Shown: positions 1 through 7,460, counted from the first letter of the stretch. The stretch: 42,708 nucleotides of DNA from an uncultured Lachnospiraceae bacterium (GCA_910584325.1 CAJTZH010000013.1:1-42708), one strand, 5' to 3'. Translations and numbers: made by a program. Notes: generated by a model from the sequence alone, not told the origin.

Positions 1-233
1 TCTTCCCCGGGTTCTTCTTCAGGTTCATCCAAATCTACATAGAACGTAGGTTCATCCGAATAGACAGGTTCATCCGAATAGACAGGTTCATCCGAATAGA
101 CAGGTTCGTCTGAATAAACGGGTTCATTCGGATAAACAGGCTCTTGCGCATCAGGTATATTCTGTATTGCGTTATTATCGTTGTTCCCCATATCAATAAA
201 TTCGATATCATCAAAATCGTTATTTTTGTTCAT
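1..233 (-). CDS. Acidic repeat protein, N-terminal part only
   Basis: This reading frame runs off the left edge of the window, so only the first 77 residues are visible. The start is the ATG at 231-233, preceded by a GGAGAG ribosome site, 15 bases after the stop of the aldolase gene, so the two genes are probably co-transcribed. The visible part is hydrophilic and very acidic: an Asn/Asp-rich start, then five six-residue repeats EPVYSD (first copy EPVYPN) at residues 31-60, then a Glu/Pro-rich stretch. No signal peptide or membrane segment is visible. I do not recognise the family. The repeats look like a flexible linker in front of a domain outside the window, but that is inference. Confidence 0.75.
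   Translation of the reverse strand, partial: MNKNNDFDDIEFIDMGNNDNNAIQNIPDAQEPVYPNEPVYSDEPVYSDEPVYSDEPVYSDEPTFYVDLDEPEEEPGE
54..143 (-). repeat. Five in-frame 18-bp tandem repeats
   Basis: Five consecutive 18-bp units each encode Glu-Pro-Val-Tyr-Ser-Asp. The three units farthest from the start codon are identical at DNA level; the first two have diverged (the first encodes EPVYPN, the second uses other Ser and Asp codons). Identity at the DNA level suggests recent expansion by slippage or unequal exchange. Confidence 0.9.
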
Positions 234-248
234 ATACTCTCCAAAATC

Positions 249-1112
249 TCAGGCTTTTCCAACTGAGCCAAATAGTTCCATTTTCTCTTTAACGGTTGCT
301 TTAATTGCTTCAGCGCCCGGTGCAAGCAGTTTTCTTGGGTCAAATCCTTTTCCTTCTAAATCTTTGCCCGCCTCAATATATTTTCTCGTGGCATCGGCGA
401 AGGAAAGCTGACATTCCGTATTAACGTTTATCTTGGCAACGCCAAGAGATATCGCCTTTTTAATCATATCTTCCGGGATACCGGTACCGCCGTGAAGAAC
501 CAGAGGCATATCGCCAACTTTTTCACTGACTGCTGCAAGCGTCTCAAAACTTAGACCCTTCCAGTTTGCGGGATACTTACCGTGGATATTGCCAATACCG
601 GCAGCAAGCATTGTGACGCCAAGGTCCGCAATCGCTTTACACTCGTTTGGGTCGGCGCATTCACCCATACCTACAACACCGTCTTCTTCACCGCCGATAG
701 ACCCCACTTCCGCTTCCAGAGACAGTCCTTTTTCTTTACAAATCTTAACTAGTTCCGTTGTCTTTGCAATATTTTCTTCTATCGGATAGTGTGAACCGTC
801 AAACATAATGGAAGAAAATCCTGCTTCAACGCACTTTAAACATCCTTCATAAGAACCGTGGTCAAGATGAAGCGCGACAGGAACGGTAATGTTTAATTCC
901 TCAAGCATACCTTTAACCATGCCTACAACTGTCTTGTAACCGGTCATATATTTGCCGGCGCCTTCAGAAACTCCCAGAATAACCGGAGAATTTAATTCCT
1001 GTGCGGTTAAAAGAATGGATTTGGTCCATTCAAGGTTGTTAATATTGAATTGGCCTACAGCATATTTACCGGCTTTTGCCTTTTCTAACATTTCTTTTGC
1101 TGAAACTAACAT
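249..1112 (-). CDS. fba: Class II fructose-bisphosphate aldolase
   Basis: The product (287 aa) cleaves fructose-1,6-bisphosphate into dihydroxyacetone phosphate and glyceraldehyde-3-phosphate in glycolysis and runs the reverse step in gluconeogenesis, in the cytoplasm. The class II zinc-dependent signature is present: HLDHG at residues 82-86 (Asp84 catalytic, His85 a zinc ligand), His178 in NIHG and His207 in LHGGTG. Length fits the short class II subgroup. The ATG start follows an AGGAGGG ribosome site at ideal spacing, and a strong promoter lies just upstream. Close relatives act on tagatose-bisphosphate or ketose-bisphosphates, but the lack of sugar-catabolism neighbours favours the glycolytic enzyme. 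A gene of unknown function follows 15 bases downstream. Confidence 0.93.
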   Translation of the reverse strand: MLVSAKEMLEKAKAGKYAVGQFNINNLEWTKSILLTAQELNSPVILGVSEGAGKYMTGYKTVVGMVKGMLEELNITVPVALHLDHGSYEGCLKCVEAGFSSIMFDGSHYPIEENIAKTTELVKICKEKGLSLEAEVGSIGGEEDGVVGMGECADPNECKAIADLGVTMLAAGIGNIHGKYPANWKGLSFETLAAVSEKVGDMPLVLHGGTGIPEDMIKKAISLGVAKINVNTECQLSFADATRKYIEAGKDLEGKGFDPRKLLAPGAEAIKATVKEKMELFGSVGKA

Positions 1113-1147
1113 CGCATACCCTCCTGAATAATTTATTTTTTAACAAT

Positions 1148-1176
1148 ATTATAACCCTTTCAGAGGATAATCGCAA
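1148..1176 (-). promoter_or_regulatory. Predicted sigma-A promoter of fba
   Basis: On the minus strand a TTGCGA -35 box (1171-1176) and a perfect TATAAT -10 box (1148-1153) are separated by 17 bp, about 35 bp upstream of the fba start codon. It is divergent from the promoter at 1211-1239. Confidence 0.75.
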
Positions 1177-1210
1177 ACTTTTTCTTAAGTTTCCATTAAT
1201 TTAATTTTAT

Positions 1211-1239
1211 TTGCATTGTTTCCGTTTAAATTATATAAT
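1211..1239 (+). promoter_or_regulatory. Predicted sigma-A promoter of the small membrane protein
   Basis: TTGCAT (1211-1216), a 17-bp spacer and a perfect TATAAT (1234-1239), 32 bp before the ATG at 1272. Confidence 0.75.
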
Positions 1240-1271
1240 AAAAAGAAGTAGAAATTGTGCGGAGGTATCAA

Positions 1272-1544
1272 ATGGGACAAGATTATAATTTTTATGCGGA
1301 GGATTTGAATAATGGCGAATCAATTCTGCCGTTTATCGGTTTTTTAATATTTCTCTTGGGATTTGTTGTGGCGATTGTGGGAGTGATTAATTTGATATCG
1401 GTGTGGAGAGAGTTTCAGCTATGGTATGACGCAAGCGATTTGGAGAAAAAGCCGGATATTGCGTGGAAGAAAGCAAAAATGAAAAAATACGGAATTATCA
1501 TTGCGGCCGGCGTCATGATGGTGGCGCTTTCATATTTATTTTAG
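1272..1544 (+). CDS. Small two-helix membrane protein, unknown function
   Basis: A 90-residue protein beginning at the ATG at 1272, 6 bases after a GGAGG ribosome site; an in-frame GTG at 1257 lies upstream of that site and is not the start. It has a short acidic N-terminus, a hydrophobic segment at about residues 19-43, a charged cytoplasmic-type middle (about 44-72, rich in Lys and Trp) and a second hydrophobic segment at about 73-90 that runs to the C-terminus. I do not recognise the family. It is a single-gene transcript: it has its own promoter and is followed immediately by a strong terminator. Confidence 0.75.
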   Translation: MGQDYNFYAEDLNNGESILPFIGFLIFLLGFVVAIVGVINLISVWREFQLWYDASDLEKKPDIAWKKAKMKKYGIIIAAGVMMVALSYLF

Positions 1545-1548
1545 CAAA

Positions 1549-1580
1549 CAAAAAACAGGCGGGTTAAGCCTGTTTTTTGT
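1549..1580 (+). terminator. Intrinsic terminator
   Basis: A perfect 12-bp stem (1549-1560 with 1568-1579), 7-base loop, with a T-run in the 3' arm. It starts 4 bases after the stop of the small membrane protein. The 186 bp between it and the cyclophilin gene hold no clear gene. Confidence 0.85.
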
Positions 1581-1766
1581 CTGACAGAAAACATTCGCCT
1601 GTTCCCTGTCATTGTGAAGAAAGGAGGTAAGCTTTGTATAGCTTATTATGAAAAAACTTAATTATCAATTATTAACTGTCTCTATATTGAAGTATATTTA
1701 ACAAAGTTGAATAAAGTTTGTTGATAATGTTAATGTTTATTTACCTAAATGTTAATAAATTGTGAA

Positions 1767-2288
1767 TTACGCTTTTTCAGGCTCCGGATAATCTACGCCG
1801 TCCGTATCTACGGTTACGGTATCCATAATCTGCGGCGTCATCGGCATATCGCTCCAATTGACGGAGGTTTTGGCAATTTTATCAAGTACTTCCTCTCCTT
1901 CAGTTAATTTTCCAAAAGCGGCATACATACCGTCTAAATGCGGCGCGTCCGCGTGCATAATAAAAAATTGTGAACCTGCGGAATCAGGAATCTGGGTTCT
2001 TGCCATCGAAAGCACGCCGCGGGAGTGTTTTAAGTTATTTTCAAAGCCGTTTGAAGAAAATTCGCCCGGAATCACATAACCGGGACCGCCCGTTCCATCT
2101 CCGTCAGGGTCGCCGCCCTGAATCATAAAACCGGCTATAACACGGTGAAATGTCAGACCGTCATAGTAGCCTTTTTGAATCAGACTGATAAAGTTATTGA
2201 CAGTATTCGGCGCAACGTCAGGGTAAAGTTCAGCCTTCATGACGCCGCCGTCTGCCATTGTAATTGTGACAACAGGATTTTTTGCCAT
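1767..2288 (-). CDS. ppiB: Cyclophilin-type peptidyl-prolyl isomerase
   Basis: A 173-residue cytoplasmic cyclophilin that catalyses cis-trans isomerisation of Xaa-Pro bonds during protein folding. The family core is plain: FHRVIAGFMIQGGDPDGDG at about residues 47-65 holds the active-site Arg-Val and Gln-Gly-Gly-Asp motifs, followed by PGEF, a region ending SQFFI, and the AFGK/V-type segment. There is no signal peptide or lipobox, so it is the intracellular form. The ATG start has an AGGAAAGG ribosome site. It is transcribed alone from a promoter at 2340-2368. No obvious terminator follows it. Confidence 0.93.
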   Translation of the reverse strand: MAKNPVVTITMADGGVMKAELYPDVAPNTVNNFISLIQKGYYDGLTFHRVIAGFMIQGGDPDGDGTGGPGYVIPGEFSSNGFENNLKHSRGVLSMARTQIPDSAGSQFFIMHADAPHLDGMYAAFGKLTEGEEVLDKIAKTSVNWSDMPMTPQIMDTVTVDTDGVDYPEPEKA

Positions 2289-2339
2289 TATATTGTTTCC
2301 TTTCCTAATAGAAATAGTGTATGATAAGATATCATTTGC

Positions 2340-2368
2340 ATTGTAAAGAATTGTTTTAAGATAGTCAA
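2340..2368 (-). promoter_or_regulatory. Predicted sigma-A promoter of ppiB
   Basis: On the minus strand TTGACT (2363-2368) and TACAAT (2340-2345) are separated by 17 bp, about 50 bp upstream of the ppiB ATG, and overlap the leader of the divergent acetyltransferase gene. Confidence 0.65.
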
Positions 2369-2383
2369 GTAGGAGTATACGTT

Positions 2384-3184
2384 ATGGTGAAAAGAATTGT
2401 TCTTGATTTGGACGCGCGTTATCTGGAACAGAATCGGGAATTTCTTCGAAAACTGAAAAAGAAATATGTGTTGGAGCCGGGGGACGCCGCCACTGCTCCG
2501 ATGCAAAATACGGTCGTGCTGACGGATAAAGAATGCCTGGTGCGGCAGTGGAAAACTTATGCTGCAATAGGTATAGAGCATCATAATACTTCAATCAATT
2601 CCGTTCCGTTTATTCTGGAAAGTCTGGAAGATTTGACGGATTATGACCTTCGGCTTGCCTATGCGAGAAAGTTCGGTCTTTCCTGTGTAATTGCCGCGAA
2701 CGAACGATTTACGCTGAGAGAGACGGATTTTGAAGACTTGCCGGAGTTAAGGCGGATTTATGATAATCCCGGAATCATAAAATATATTCCGGGGCTGGAT
2801 GATATAGAAGTGGAAAAAGATAAATTGATATCATATATCCGGTACATGTACGGTTATTACGGATACGGGCTGTGGGTAATGCAGGATAACATTACAGGAG
2901 TTCTGATAGGAAGGGCGGGTATCGAGCATAGAGAAGTGGAAGGTGAGCTCTGCTGCGAACTGGCGTATCTTGTGAGAGAAGAATATCAGAGAAAAGGTTA
3001 TGGGTATCAGGCGGCGCGGATGGTTCTGGAATTTGCAAGACAAAACGGAATGCGGCAAATCATCACGTATATACATGAAAATAATATTCCGTCCATGAAA
3101 CTTTCGGAAAAACTGGGCTTTACCAGATGGAAAGAAAGTACGGACGGAATGAAAAAATATATTATTTGTAAGAAAGAATTATAG
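2384..3184 (+). CDS. GNAT-family N-acetyltransferase with extra N-terminal region
   Basis: A 266-residue protein. The C-terminal half (about 107-264) is a GNAT acetyltransferase, which moves an acetyl group from acetyl-CoA to an amine: it begins with the ERFTLRETDFEDLPEL strand-helix typical of RimJ-like enzymes and carries the acetyl-CoA loop QRKGYG at 202-207, then the NIPSMKLSEKLGF helix. The N-terminal 100 residues contain IVLDLD near the start and a TVVLTDKE stretch that loosely resemble a HAD-type fold, but the catalytic pattern is incomplete and I do not assign it. The start is an ATG with AGGAG 9 bases upstream. Its stop codon abuts the stop of the gene on the other strand. The acetyl acceptor cannot be told. 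Confidence 0.85.
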   Translation: MVKRIVLDLDARYLEQNREFLRKLKKKYVLEPGDAATAPMQNTVVLTDKECLVRQWKTYAAIGIEHHNTSINSVPFILESLEDLTDYDLRLAYARKFGLSCVIAANERFTLRETDFEDLPELRRIYDNPGIIKYIPGLDDIEVEKDKLISYIRYMYGYYGYGLWVMQDNITGVLIGRAGIEHREVEGELCCELAYLVREEYQRKGYGYQAARMVLEFARQNGMRQIITYIHENNIPSMKLSEKLGFTRWKESTDGMKKYIICKKEL

Positions 3185-3886
3185 CTCGTCCAGAATAAAA
3201 CGGATATATTCAACGGCGGTATCAAGCCGCTTCGTGTTGAAGAATACGGCAATCAGGGGAGGGGATACGGTTATTTCCGATTCCTGCGCGATTTTACTGT
3301 TGCTGATGTCAAATGCTATAGGAATCTGTGTGCCGTCAGTAAATGTACAGTATTCAATTCTGGCTTCATGGCGTTTTAGGAATTCTTCGTCGAAAATTTC
3401 CCTTAAGTCATAAAAGAAGCAGTCGTTGTCCTGACAAAAGTAATCCAGCGAAAGACGGTTGCCGATGTGCACGTCGATATGGGAACCGTAAAACATGGCG
3501 ACCAGTGATTCTGCGGAGTAAACGGACATCTCCGCATCTTTGTCATAGTCCAGAATGTAACTGTTGTCCACCACAACGCGTTTCTGTTTACCGTCAATGC
3601 CCAAATACGCTTCAAACGGGTCGGATAATCCTTTGGAGTACTTGTCTTCGTCCTCATCCCATACGGATTTATCGTTGTTTATAAGAACCGTGTACAGGAC
3701 GGTTTCGAAATTCTGTTCCTGATAGGTCCGGTAAATGGCAAATACGGCAATTATAAGAATGACAACGGCAAGTATGTGAATGGAGTAATAATCTTTGATG
3801 TATCCGATTTTGGCGCCGAAAGAAAGTTCTTTAAATTTGCCCCTGCCTTCTTTAATTTCTTCCTTTAAACTCTTTTGATTTGACAT
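3179..3886 (-). CDS. Membrane-anchored protein of unknown function
   Basis: A 235-residue protein starting at an ATG behind a CGGAGG ribosome site. The N-terminus is basic and hydrophilic (1-30), followed by a single hydrophobic segment at about 35-53 and then a soluble region of about 180 residues, which would be outside the cell if the basic start stays inside. The soluble part has no cysteine pair, protease or binding motif that I recognise. It contains several acidic stretches, including DEDEDKYSKG. The stop codon (TAA, 3179-3181) lies inside the last codons of the convergent acetyltransferase, giving a 6-base tail-to-tail overlap. The gene stands alone. Confidence 0.75.
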   Translation of the reverse strand: MSNQKSLKEEIKEGRGKFKELSFGAKIGYIKDYYSIHILAVVILIIAVFAIYRTYQEQNFETVLYTVLINNDKSVWDEDEDKYSKGLSDPFEAYLGIDGKQKRVVVDNSYILDYDKDAEMSVYSAESLVAMFYGSHIDVHIGNRLSLDYFCQDNDCFFYDLREIFDEEFLKRHEARIEYCTFTDGTQIPIAFDISNSKIAQESEITVSPPLIAVFFNTKRLDTAVEYIRFILDEL

Positions 3887-3990
3887 AATAACCTCCGGAA
3901 CGTTTTGCTTTTGTAAGCTATGATACCATAAAAAAGAGAAAAAATGTGGGATTTTTACAAATATTTAATAATTTATAAGAGGGGAATTCG

Positions 3991-4019
3991 TTGCATTTTC
4001 TTTTTTTTTTCTATATAAT
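3991..4019 (+). promoter_or_regulatory. Predicted sigma-A promoter of the YesL-like gene
   Basis: TTGCAT (3991-3996), a 17-bp T-rich spacer and TATAAT (4014-4019), 37 bp before the ATG at 4057. Confidence 0.75.
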
Positions 4020-4056
4020 TTGTTTATTGTATTCCGAAAAAGGAGAGGAACAGACG

Positions 4057-4770
4057 ATGAATGCTTTGTTTAATTTGGATAACGGATTTTTCCGGTTTAT
4101 GGGAAAAGTTTGTGATATGATTCTTTTGGATATTCTGGTGCTTATTTTATGTCTGCCGGTTGTAACGATAGGACCGGCGCTGACGGCGTTGTTTTATGTA
4201 ACCATGAAGATTGTAAGGGATGAGGAAGGATATGTGTTCAAGGGTTTTTTTAAGTCCTTTAAGCAGAATTTCGTACAGGGTTTTCTGCTGGAGTTCATCG
4301 TTGCGGCGGCGGCATTGATTCTCTACTTTGATATCGGCGTGGTGAATAACTGGATGACGGAAGATAACAGCCTGCTTATCCGGCTTCTGTTTTTTGCGTT
4401 AATTGGGTTTGCGTTGATTTGTACCGTAACGGTTGTTTATATTTTCCCCGTACTTGCCAAATTCGATAATCCCACGAAAAAAGTTCTGGTGAATTCTGTA
4501 ATGATGGCGGTAAAACATCTTCCGAACTCTGTTCTGATGGTGGTGGTTATTGTAGCGGCGGGCGTCAGTGTGTATATCTATCCGATTATGATTTTCTTTG
4601 TGATTGGTCTGGCGGCGTTTATTAATTCTTTTATTTTGAGAAGAATATTTGATAATTACATTAAAGTAGACTCCGAGGGAAGAATTTTATCCGGGGAAAC
4701 AAACGAAATAGCCGCGACGGAAGATGCGGCAGAAACGATATCTAATGCGGAGAAAGAAACAGATGCGTAA
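4057..4770 (+). CDS. YesL-like (DUF624) membrane protein
   Basis: A 237-residue integral membrane protein. The start chosen is the ATG at 4057 with AGGAGAGG upstream; an earlier in-frame ATG overlaps the predicted promoter and has no ribosome site. The N-terminus, with its Phe-Asn-Leu-Asp-Asn-Gly pattern followed by a long hydrophobic stretch and LPVVTIGPALTALFYVTMKI at about 33-52, is characteristic of the YesL/DUF624 family. About five hydrophobic segments follow (roughly 20-45, 80-100, 112-138, 160-190 and nearby), and the last 35 residues are acidic and soluble. Family members often sit beside carbohydrate ABC transporters, but no such genes are here and the function is unknown. Confidence 0.82.
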   Translation: MNALFNLDNGFFRFMGKVCDMILLDILVLILCLPVVTIGPALTALFYVTMKIVRDEEGYVFKGFFKSFKQNFVQGFLLEFIVAAAALILYFDIGVVNNWMTEDNSLLIRLLFFALIGFALICTVTVVYIFPVLAKFDNPTKKVLVNSVMMAVKHLPNSVLMVVVIVAAGVSVYIYPIMIFFVIGLAAFINSFILRRIFDNYIKVDSEGRILSGETNEIAATEDAAETISNAEKETDA

Positions 4771-4777
4771 TGAAATA

Positions 4778-4823
4778 GGGAGCGGCGTGAAATGATATGA
4801 TTTCGCGGCCGCCCCCGTTTTTA
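4778..4823 (+). terminator. Intrinsic terminator of the YesL-like gene
   Basis: A G+C-rich stem with one bulge (about 4778-4793 with 4800-4817) followed by a GTTTTT run. It lies between convergent genes, but the T-run is only on the plus-strand side. Confidence 0.75.
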
Positions 4824-4835
4824 TATGTATAACTA

Positions 4836-6056
4836 TTACTTCTGGCTGATAACAAAGCCGCTGTATGAAGTTTCTAGTCCGTGTTCCGTTGAGTCGAGAC
4901 CTTCGAGTTCTTCCGCTGCCGATGCCCTAAGACCGATTGTTTTCTTAATAATCAGAAAGACAATGCTCATGGTGATTCCGGTCCATGCAAGGATGGACGC
5001 CATGCCGATGAGCTGGATTCCTAACTGGTGGAAACCGCCGCCATAGAATAAACCGGTGATGCCGTTCTGACCGTTTCCTGTCGCGAACAGACCGACAGCG
5101 ACAGTACCCCATACGCCGTTTAAGAAGTGGACGGCAACCGCGCCCACAGGGTCGTCAACCTTCAACACAAAGTCGAGGAACCATACGCCGAATACGACAA
5201 GCAGTCCTGAAACGATACCGATGACAAGTGAGCCAAGTGCGTCCGTATCGGCGCATGGGGCAGTAATGGCGACGAGACCTGCGAGAGAAGCGTTTAACGT
5301 CATGGAAACGTCCGGCTTTCCGTTTCTAAGCCATGTAAATATCATCGTTGTGCATGTTGCCACCGCAGGAGCGATAGTTGTCGTTACAAAAATCTGGGCA
5401 AGATGTTCCGGCGAGTCTGCCGCCGCCCCGTTAAATCCGTACCAGCCAAACCACAAAATAAATACGCCGAGCGCCCCGATAGGGATGTTGTGTCCGAGAA
5501 TCGGCTGTGGTTTTCCGCTTTCGTCAAATTTTCCGATACGCGCTCCAAGTATTGCGGCGCCGATTAAGGCAGAAAGACCGCCGACCATATGTATTGCGGT
5601 GGAACCGGCGAAATCAATAAATCCAAGACCGGCAAGCCAGCCGCCGCCCCATACCCAGTGCGCTTCAATAGGGTAAATGACCGCGCTGATGACTGCAGAA
5701 TAAATACAGTAAGAAATAAATTTTGTACGCTCCGCCATTGCGCCGGAAACGATTGTGGCGGTGGTAGCGCAGAATACTAAATTGAAAACGAAGTTTTTAC
5801 AGTCGAATCCCGAAAAATCCGTAAAAATGTCCATTGTCGGGAGTCCTGCAAATCCGCAGAAAACATTTTCGCCAAACAGTAACCCGAATCCCAGAAAGAT
5901 AAAGACGACCGTGCCAATGCAGAAGTCCATCAGGTTTTTCATAATAATGTTACCGGCGTTTTTGGCTCTGGTGAAACCACACTCAACCATTGCGAATCCT
6001 GCCTGCATAAAGAATACCAAGGCGGCGCCCATTAAGAACCATACTGTCATATCCAT
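4836..6056 (-). CDS. amt: Ammonium transporter
   Basis: A 406-residue integral membrane protein of the Amt/Mep/Rh family that brings ammonium into the cell. Eleven hydrophobic segments can be followed. Family marks include the N-terminal MVECGF segment, the ALVFFMQAGFAMVECG helix, the first pore histidine in TAIHMVGG and the second in VAVHFLNGVWGT. The ATG at 6056 is chosen because a GAGAGGAAAAA ribosome site precedes it; a TTG 36 bases further upstream would place that site inside the gene. The gene follows glnK on the same strand with a hairpin between them. In this arrangement the PII protein is known to bind the transporter and block it when nitrogen is plentiful. Confidence 0.95.
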   Translation of the reverse strand: MDMTVWFLMGAALVFFMQAGFAMVECGFTRAKNAGNIIMKNLMDFCIGTVVFIFLGFGLLFGENVFCGFAGLPTMDIFTDFSGFDCKNFVFNLVFCATTATIVSGAMAERTKFISYCIYSAVISAVIYPIEAHWVWGGGWLAGLGFIDFAGSTAIHMVGGLSALIGAAILGARIGKFDESGKPQPILGHNIPIGALGVFILWFGWYGFNGAAADSPEHLAQIFVTTTIAPAVATCTTMIFTWLRNGKPDVSMTLNASLAGLVAITAPCADTDALGSLVIGIVSGLLVVFGVWFLDFVLKVDDPVGAVAVHFLNGVWGTVAVGLFATGNGQNGITGLFYGGGFHQLGIQLIGMASILAWTGITMSIVFLIIKKTIGLRASAAEELEGLDSTEHGLETSYSGFVISQK

Positions 6057-6090
6057 AATTTTTTCCTCTCTTTCTTCCTCAATATGTAAC

Positions 6091-6140
6091 AAAAAAGGGA
6101 TAGTCCTGCCACGGCAGATGCCGCCTGCAATTCTTATCCC
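6091..6140 (-). promoter_or_regulatory. Terminator-like hairpin between glnK and amt
   Basis: Read on the minus strand, GGGATA (6135-6140) pairs with TATCCC (6097-6102); inside it GCGGCA and TGCCGT form a second stem with a two-base TC turn, and six T residues follow at once (6091-6096). The G-T pair exists only on the minus strand, so the structure belongs to the glnK-amt transcript. It ends about 20 bases before the amt ribosome site. It could simply lower amt expression relative to glnK, or be a controlled terminator. Confidence 0.65.
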
Positions 6141-6172
6141 CGTTGATAAAGTGAAACGATATTAATTTTGTA

Positions 6173-6511
6173 TTATACGGCATCTTCACCACGCTCGCCG
6201 GTACGGATTCGAACAGCATCTTCCACGCTGTACACGAAAATTTTTCCGTCGCCGTAGTTTCCTGTGTTGATTTCTTTTGTAACCCTGTCGATAATGGAAT
6301 CAACAAGTTCTTCCGAGACGACTGTTTCGACTTTTACCTTCGGAAGAAGATTTACATTGTATTCGACGCCTCTGTAAATCTGTTTGTATCCTTTTTGCGT
6401 GCCGTAACCCATGATGTTTGTAATCATGATGCCGTTTGCCTTACATTCCTCGAGAATTTCTTTTAAATCCTCCAGGCGTTCCGGCTTAATAATAATTTCC
6501 AGTTTTTTCAT
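6173..6511 (-). CDS. glnK: PII nitrogen-regulatory protein
   Basis: A 112-residue PII protein, a trimeric sensor of 2-oxoglutarate, ATP and ADP that binds and closes the ammonium transporter. It shows the family fold: KKLEIIIKPERLEDLKEIL start, the flexible T-loop at about 37-55 with Tyr51 in the YRGVEY motif (the residue uridylylated in enteric bacteria), the GDGKIFV B-loop near 88-94, and an RIRTGERGEDAV C-terminus. The start ATG has a strong AAGGAGGAG site. It is the first gene of a two-gene unit with amt, which is why glnK rather than glnB is used. Whether Tyr51 is modified here cannot be told. Confidence 0.95.
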   Translation of the reverse strand: MKKLEIIIKPERLEDLKEILEECKANGIMITNIMGYGTQKGYKQIYRGVEYNVNLLPKVKVETVVSEELVDSIIDRVTKEINTGNYGDGKIFVYSVEDAVRIRTGERGEDAV

Positions 6512-6552
6512 ACTGACTCCTCCTTAACTTCTATATAGGTATGTCAAAAAAC

Positions 6553-6587
6553 AAAAAGACGTTCTGAAATAAATCAGAACGCCTTTG
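6553..6587 (-). terminator. Intrinsic terminator of the upstream membrane-protein gene
   Basis: A 13-bp stem (6574-6586 with 6555-6567), 6-base loop, followed on the minus strand by TTTTTG and another T-run. One G-U pair forms only on the minus strand, showing the direction. It separates the membrane-protein gene at 6625 from glnK. Confidence 0.8.
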
Positions 6588-6624
6588 TTCGTATAACTGT
6601 ATTATACACGGCAGGGAAAATCTG

Positions 6625-7158
6625 TCAATCATTTTTTTTCAGACGTAGTCTCTTGGAATTATTATAAATAGTAAAACAGTAATATAGGGCGCACACCAGA
6701 AAAGCTGCCCGGGCAATGTTCAGGTAGGTGCTTTTCAGGGAGCCGTAGCAGAAAAAGAAAATGAAAGCGACAATGCCGTTGAGACTCCAGATGCCGCGGA
6801 ACGAACGGGTAGCCGCGAGTTCATTGATTCCTTTGGCACAGTTAATCAAAGCTTCCGTAAAGTAAAATGTGTAGTAGATGTAGAAGAACAGTACAATGCC
6901 TAAAGAAACGGACAGGACGGAAGCGCTGATTGCGGCTGTATGGTATATAACCGTCAATCCGTAAGCTGCTATTGTAAAAGGAACGGACAGGATGGAAAAA
7001 AATTTAATTTTACGGGAATAAAACCCGTCTATTCCTAACTGAAAACTGCCTATTACCGTTAAAATACTGCCTGCGGCATTGAATAAGAGGAAATCGAGCG
7101 AAATTCCCACAGCATTTAACAGGATGCCGGCAACACACAGGATAAAACCGATATTCAT
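6625..7158 (-). CDS. Multi-helix membrane protein, unknown function
   Basis: A 177-residue very hydrophobic protein with about five or six membrane segments and a short basic C-terminus (KRLRLKKND). No conserved motif that I recognise. The ATG follows AAGGAG with 8-base spacing. A plausible TATACT -10 box lies upstream, but I could not pair it with a good -35. It ends at its own terminator before glnK, so it is probably transcribed alone and there is no direct link to nitrogen control. Confidence 0.7.
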   Translation of the reverse strand: MNIGFILCVAGILLNAVGISLDFLLFNAAGSILTVIGSFQLGIDGFYSRKIKFFSILSVPFTIAAYGLTVIYHTAAISASVLSVSLGIVLFFYIYYTFYFTEALINCAKGINELAATRSFRGIWSLNGIVAFIFFFCYGSLKSTYLNIARAAFLVCALYYCFTIYNNSKRLRLKKND

Positions 7159-7255
7159 AAGTCAAAATCTCCTTGTAAAATGTTTCCTCTAGTATATCAC
7201 AAATTATTGGATATAAATATTAAAAAAATATTATAAAAAAATTTTAAATTTAGGG

Positions 7256-7284
7256 TTGCATTATTGGAATAATTCTGATATAAT
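7256..7284 (+). promoter_or_regulatory. Predicted sigma-A promoter of tRNA-Gln
   Basis: TTGCAT (7256-7261), 17-bp spacer, TATAAT (7279-7284), 32 bp before the tRNA. The upstream DNA is extremely A+T rich with A-tracts, like an UP element. Confidence 0.8.
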
Positions 7285-7316
7285 CTCTTTTGTTTGATAG
7301 GAAATTTATGTAACAT

Positions 7317-7390
7317 TGGGCTTTCGCCAAATTGGTAAGGCACTGGATTCTGATTCCAGCATTGTGGGGGTTCGAGTCCCTCAAGCCCAG
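7317..7390 (+). tRNA. tRNA-Gln, anticodon CTG
   Basis: A complete cloverleaf can be drawn. The acceptor arms TGGGCTT and AAGCCCA pair fully, the D arm is GCC/GGC, the anticodon stem CTGGA/TCCAG encloses the loop TTCTGAT (anticodon CTG, reading CAG), and the T stem encloses TTCGAGT. The base after the acceptor is G, as expected for glutamine tRNAs. CCA is not encoded and would be added by the nucleotidyltransferase. Confidence 0.93.
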
Positions 7391-7395
7391 CTGAA

Positions 7396-7428
7396 AGCTG
7401 TTATAGACTAGTCTATAGCAGCTTTTTT
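7396..7428 (+). terminator. Intrinsic terminator after tRNA-Gln
   Basis: A 12-bp stem (7396-7407 with 7412-7423, one G-T pair), CTAG loop and six T residues. It ends only 32 bases before the thioesterase start codon. Confidence 0.8.
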
Positions 7429-7460
7429 ACATTGTTATTTTAAGAAACACAGGTGAGATT

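Noticed and set aside
54..143. Short direct repeats that might be a CRISPR array
   Set aside because: The 18-bp units are contiguous, have no spacers and keep one reading frame within an acidic protein, so they are coding repeats.
1620..1701. Possible 17-residue peptide starting at ATG 1648 behind an AAGGAGG
   Set aside because: The ribosome site is about 20 bases from the ATG, the product has no recognisable feature, and no promoter is seen. The region may be the remains of a leader.
2336..2365. TTGCAT at 2336 with GATAGT as a promoter for the acetyltransferase gene
   Set aside because: The start of transcription would lie downstream of the ribosome site, so it cannot serve the gene; the divergent ppiB promoter explains these bases better.
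6542..6547. TTGACA on the minus strand as the glnK -35 box
   Set aside because: A -10 at 17 bp would fall in the ribosome site and no TATAAT-like sequence is there; the glnK promoter remains unidentified.
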